From: Achromobacter insuavis
Lineage (GTDB): Bacteria; Pseudomonadota; Gammaproteobacteria; Burkholderiales; Burkholderiaceae_B
Direction of reading: 5' to 3'
Length of the DNA stretch: 64,000 bases
Assembly (NCBI RefSeq): GCF_902859645.1
Contig: NZ_CADIJR010000005.1
Span: 62,001 to 126,000 of the forward strand
The notes beneath the pieces are model-generated. The model searched no databases. It was not told where the DNA came from and worked only from the letters and a program-made list of their open reading frames with translations. Numbering within the stretch: position 1 is the stretch's first letter; each line of letters starts with the position of its first letter. Positions 60,903-64,000 of the stretch are shown in pieces. The translations under genes and the position numbers were made by a program.

Positions 60903-61970
60903 ATGAAGCTGCCTACCCGAAAACTGATTCCCGTCCTCGCGATCCTGGCCCTGGCCGTCGCCGGCTACTACGGCTGGCGCATGCTGTCCGACACCGGCCC
61001 CGGCGCCGGCTTCGTCAGCGGCAATGGCCGCATCGAGGCCACCGAGGTCGACGTCGCCACCAAGCTGGCCGGCCGCGTGCAGGACGTGCTGGTGGCCGAG
61101 GGCGACTTCGTCGCCGCCGGCCAGCCGCTGGCCCGCATGCAGATCGACACGCTGCAGGCGCAGCGCGAGGAAGCGCGCGCCCAGCACCAGCAGGCCATCA
61201 ACAACGCCGCCAGCGCCAGCGCCCAGATCGCGCAGCGCGAGAGCGACAAGCTGGCCGCCGAGGCCGTGGTGGCGCAGCGCGAAAGCGAGCTGGACGCCGC
61301 GCGCCGGCGCCTGGCGCGCTCCGAGACGCTGTCCAGGGAAGGCGCCTCGTCGATCCAGGAACTGGATGACGACCGCGCCCGCATGCGCAGCGCGCAGGCC
61401 GCCGTCAACGCCGCGCGCGCCCAGGTCAAGGCGGCGCAGGCGGCCATCGACGCGGCCAAGGCGGCCCAGGTGGGCGCCCAGTCCGCGGTCAACGCCGCGC
61501 TGGCCACCATCGCCCGCATCGAGGCCGACATCACCGACAGCGAACTGCGCGCGCCGCGCGACGGCCGCGTGCAATACCGCGTGGCGCAGGCCGGCGAAGT
61601 GCTGGGCGCGGGCGGCAAGGTGCTGAACATGGTCGACCTGGCCGACGTCTACATGACCTTCTTCCTGCCCGAGCAGGCCGCCGGCCGCGTGGCGCTGGGA
61701 CAGGACGTGCGCATCGTGCTGGACGCCGCGCCGCAATACGTGATCCCGGCCAAGGTGTCGTTCGTGGCCAGCACCGCGCAGTTCACGCCCAAGACCGTCG
61801 AAACCGCCACCGAGCGCCAGAAGCTGATGTTCCGCGTCAAGGCGCAGATCGATCCCGAACTACTGCGGCAGCACCTGCAACAGGTCAAGACCGGCCTGCC
61901 CGGCGTGGCCTGGCTGAAGCTGGACGGCGACGCGCAATGGCCCGCCAACCTTGAAGTCAAGGTGCCGTGA
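60903..61970 (+). CDS. HlyD family periplasmic adaptor subunit
   Basis: 355 residues. N-terminal membrane anchor (about 7-24), biotinyl-lipoyl halves ([21 protein letters not shown] and [20 protein letters not shown]) separated by a long alanine-rich coiled coil (about 80-215), then a beta-barrel domain. Resembles YbhG/YhiI adaptors that pair with RbbA- or YbhFSR-type ABC exporters. Its stop overlaps the ATG of the ABC gene. Confidence 0.92.
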   Translation: MKLPTRKLIPVLAILALAVAGYYGWRMLSDTGPGAGFVSGNGRIEATEVDVATKLAGRVQDVLVAEGDFVAAGQPLARMQIDTLQAQREEARAQHQQAINNAASASAQIAQRESDKLAAEAVVAQRESELDAARRRLARSETLSREGASSIQELDDDRARMRSAQAAVNAARAQVKAAQAAIDAAKAAQVGAQSAVNAALATIARIEADITDSELRAPRDGRVQYRVAQAGEVLGAGGKVLNMVDLADVYMTFFLPEQAAGRVALGQDVRIVLDAAPQYVIPAKVSFVASTAQFTPKTVETATERQKLMFRVKAQIDPELLRQHLQQVKTGLPGVAWLKLDGDAQWPANLEVKVP

Positions 61971-64000
61971 TGACCGCGACCACGACAGCCTCCCCCGCCC
62001 CGGTGGTCAAGCTGTCGGGGGTGACGCTGCGCTATGGCAAGACGCTGGCGCTGGACGACATCTCCCTGGACATCCCCGCCGGCCGCATGGTGGGCCTGAT
62101 CGGCCCCGACGGCGTGGGCAAGTCGAGCCTGCTGGCGCTGGCCGCCGGGTCGCGCGCGGTGCAGGCCGGCACGGTCGAGGTGCTGGACGGCGACATGGCC
62201 AGCAAGGCGCACCGCGACGCGGTCTGCCCGCGCATCGCCTACATGCCGCAGGGCCTGGGCAAGAACCTCTACCCGACCCTGTCGGTGGAAGAGAACCTGC
62301 AATTCTTCGGCCGCCTGTTCGGCCACGGCGAGGCCGAGCGCCGCCGCCGCATCGACAGCCTGACGCAAAGCACCGGCATGGCGTCGTTCCTGTCGCGGCC
62401 GGCCGGCAAGCTGTCCGGCGGCATGAAGCAGAAGCTGGGCCTGTGCTGCGCGCTGATCCATGACCCCGACCTGCTGATCCTGGACGAGCCCACCACCGGC
62501 GTCGACCCGCTGGCGCGGGCGCAGTTCTGGGACCTGATCAACGACATCCGCCGCGACCGCCCCGGCATGAGCGTGATCGTCGCCACCGCGTACATGGACG
62601 AGGCCCAGCGCTTCGACTGGCTGATCGCGATGGACGCGGGCCGCGTGCTGGCCACCGGCACGCCGGATGCGTTGCGCCAGCGCACCGACACCGACACGCT
62701 GGAAGCCGCCTTCATCGCGCTGCTGCCCGAGGAAAAGCGGCGCGGCCACAAGCCCGTCGAGATCCCGCCGCTGACGCTGGACGACGACGCCGTCATCGCC
62801 ATCGAGGCGCGCGACCTGACCATGCGCTTCGGCGACTTCGTCGCGGTCGATCACGTCAACTTCCGCATCCGCAAGGGCGAGATCTTCGGTTTCCTGGGCT
62901 CGAACGGCTGCGGCAAGTCCACCACCATGAAGATGCTGACCGGCCTGCTGCCGGCCAGCGAGGGCAAGGCCTGGCTGTTCGGCGCCGAGGTCGACCCGCG
63001 CAACATCGACACGCGCCGCCGCGTCGGCTACATGTCGCAGGCGTTCTCGCTGTATGGCGAACTGACGGTGCGGCAGAACCTGGTGCTGCATGCGCGGCTG
63101 TTCCACGTTCCCGAGGCCGAGATTCCCGGCCGGGTCGACGAGATGGCGGCGCGCTTCGACCTGGGCGACGTGCTGGACGAACTGCCCGAGAAACTGCCGA
63201 TGGGCGTGCGCCAGCGCCTGTCGCTGGCGGTCGCGATGGTGCACAAGCCCGAGCTGCTGATCCTGGACGAACCGACCTCGGGCGTGGACCCGGTGGCGCG
63301 CGACAATTTCTGGCGCCTGCTGATCGCGCTGGCGCGGCGCGACCAGGTCACCATCTTCATCTCGACCCACTTCATGAACGAGGCGCAGCGCTGCGACCGC
63401 ATGTCGCTGATGCACGCGGGCAAGGTGCTGGTCAGCGCCGCGCCCGACGAGATCACGCGGATGCGCGGCGCCAGGACGCTGGAAGAGGCCTTCATCGCCT
63501 ATCTGATCGACGCCGGGGCCGGCACCCAGCCGGGCCAGGCCCAGACAGAGGCGGAAGCGCCCGCGCCGGCCGCCGCCCCGGAGCCACCGGCGCACGAGAC
63601 CCGCGGCGTCAGCCTGCAGCGCACCTTCAGCTACATGTGGCGCGAGGCGCTGGAACTGCGCCGCGACCCGGTGCGCGCCACGCTGGCGCTGGCCGGCTCG
63701 CTGCTGCTGATGTTCGTGATGGGCTTTGGCATCAGCCTGGACGTGGAAGACCTGCGCTACGCGGTGATGGACCGCGACCAGACCACGCTGAGCCAGAACT
63801 ACAGCCTGAACCTGGCGGGCTCGCGCTATTTCATCGAACAGCCGCCGATCAGCAGTTACCAGGACATGGACGCGCGCATGCGCAGCGGTGAACTGTCGCT
63901 GGCGATCGAGATTCCGCAAGGCTTCGCGCGCGACGCCGAGCGCGGCCGCAACGCGCAGGTCGGCGTCTGGATCGACGGCGCCATGCCGCAGCGCGCCGAG
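61970..64000 (+). CDS. RbbA/YhiH-type double ABC ATPase-permease fusion (partial)
   Basis: 677 codons are visible; the gene runs off the window. Two ABC ATPase domains in one chain: domain 1 (about 10-235) with [19 protein letters not shown] and [12 protein letters not shown]; domain 2 (about 275-505) with [10 protein letters not shown] and [12 protein letters not shown], but a degenerate signature [10 protein letters not shown]. An Ala/Pro/Glu-rich linker (about 518-545) leads to an ABC-2 permease part beginning [13 protein letters not shown], with a first helix [18 protein letters not shown]. Expected length is about 900 residues. The exported substrate is unknown. Confidence 0.93.
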   Translation, partial: MTATTTASPAPVVKLSGVTLRYGKTLALDDISLDIPAGRMVGLIGPDGVGKSSLLALAAGSRAVQAGTVEVLDGDMASKAHRDAVCPRIAYMPQGLGKNLYPTLSVEENLQFFGRLFGHGEAERRRRIDSLTQSTGMASFLSRPAGKLSGGMKQKLGLCCALIHDPDLLILDEPTTGVDPLARAQFWDLINDIRRDRPGMSVIVATAYMDEAQRFDWLIAMDAGRVLATGTPDALRQRTDTDTLEAAFIALLPEEKRRGHKPVEIPPLTLDDDAVIAIEARDLTMRFGDFVAVDHVNFRIRKGEIFGFLGSNGCGKSTTMKMLTGLLPASEGKAWLFGAEVDPRNIDTRRRVGYMSQAFSLYGELTVRQNLVLHARLFHVPEAEIPGRVDEMAARFDLGDVLDELPEKLPMGVRQRLSLAVAMVHKPELLILDEPTSGVDPVARDNFWRLLIALARRDQVTIFISTHFMNEAQRCDRMSLMHAGKVLVSAAPDEITRMRGARTLEEAFIAYLIDAGAGTQPGQAQTEAEAPAPAAAPEPPAHETRGVSLQRTFSYMWREALELRRDPVRATLALAGSLLLMFVMGFGISLDVEDLRYAVMDRDQTTLSQNYSLNLAGSRYFIEQPPISSYQDMDARMRSGELSLAIEIPQGFARDAERGRNAQVGVWIDGAMPQRAE

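Noticed and set aside
57791-60904. Minus-strand open frame of about 1037 codons
   Set aside because: Antisense to the phaC-like and efflux genes, which have clear motifs. It is His/Gln/Arg/Gly-rich in the way typical of antisense frames in high-GC genes. No SD, no recognisable domain.

Overview
The window is chromosomal DNA of a high-GC betaproteobacterium. Gene content and protein families point to Alcaligenaceae, Achromobacter or Bordetella type: a dcd / tamBA / apbC / metG neighbourhood, an Arg/Lys/Orn decarboxylase, a MocR-aptA-mmsA beta-alanine locus, and a zinc transporter of the BbZIP family. This assignment is inferred from gene families and was not checked by alignment. I see no insertion sequence, prophage, CRISPR array, tRNA or rRNA. 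About 90% of the window is coding.

Layout. 1-540: a probable small RNA gene on the minus strand with a sigma-70-like promoter, a hairpin that exposes an anti-Shine-Dalgarno loop, and a strong terminator. 540-5.8 kb: coq7, an OsmC-like protein, thyA, an MHYT-GGDEF-EAL protein and folA. 5.9-10.4 kb: a MocR regulator divergent from aptA-mmsA (omega-amino acid to malonate semialdehyde to acetyl-CoA), with a paired palindromic operator between them. 10.5-20.2 kb: a seven-gene plus-strand unit of M81 metallopeptidase, peptide-type ABC importer (binding protein, two permeases, double ATPase), amidase and second M81 metallopeptidase; it looks like uptake plus hydrolysis of an unknown amide or peptide. 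20.4-22.4 kb: a DUF945 protein. 22.5-27.2 kb (minus): gcvT-gcvH-gcvP behind a glycine riboswitch. 27.4-32.6 kb (minus): sodA followed by a ZIP transporter under a promoter overlapped by a Fur-like box, then a BaiN/HI0933 flavoprotein and a decarboxylase. 32.8-36.9 kb: a hypothetical, a GNAT, a GGDEF protein, a glyoxalase-GNAT fusion and dcd. 37-43.7 kb (minus): apbC-tamA-tamB. 43.8-50.1 kb: small membrane protein, metG, trhO, two META-domain lipoproteins and an acyltransferase. 50.1-52.4 kb: an AT-richer stretch with a probably leaderless XRE repressor, an orphan terminator, an atypical response regulator behind an overlapping 11-codon leader ORF, and a structured RNA of unknown family. 52.4-57 kb: kch potassium channel, DUF4156 lipoprotein, DUF2975-XRE pair, a small secreted peptide and a CSS-EAL phosphodiesterase. 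57-64 kb: a TetR regulator divergent from a PhaC-like enzyme, NodT-type outer membrane lipoprotein, HlyD adaptor and an RbbA-type double ATPase/permease cut by the window end.

The most interesting parts are the two candidate RNAs (near 45-226 and 52015-52330), the M81/ABC/amidase unit, the PhaC-like enzyme inside an efflux operon, and the leader-peptide-coupled pseudo-receiver regulator. Gene functions rest on recognised motifs. RNA, promoter and operator calls rest on reading base pairing and consensus matches by eye, with no folding, alignment or expression data.
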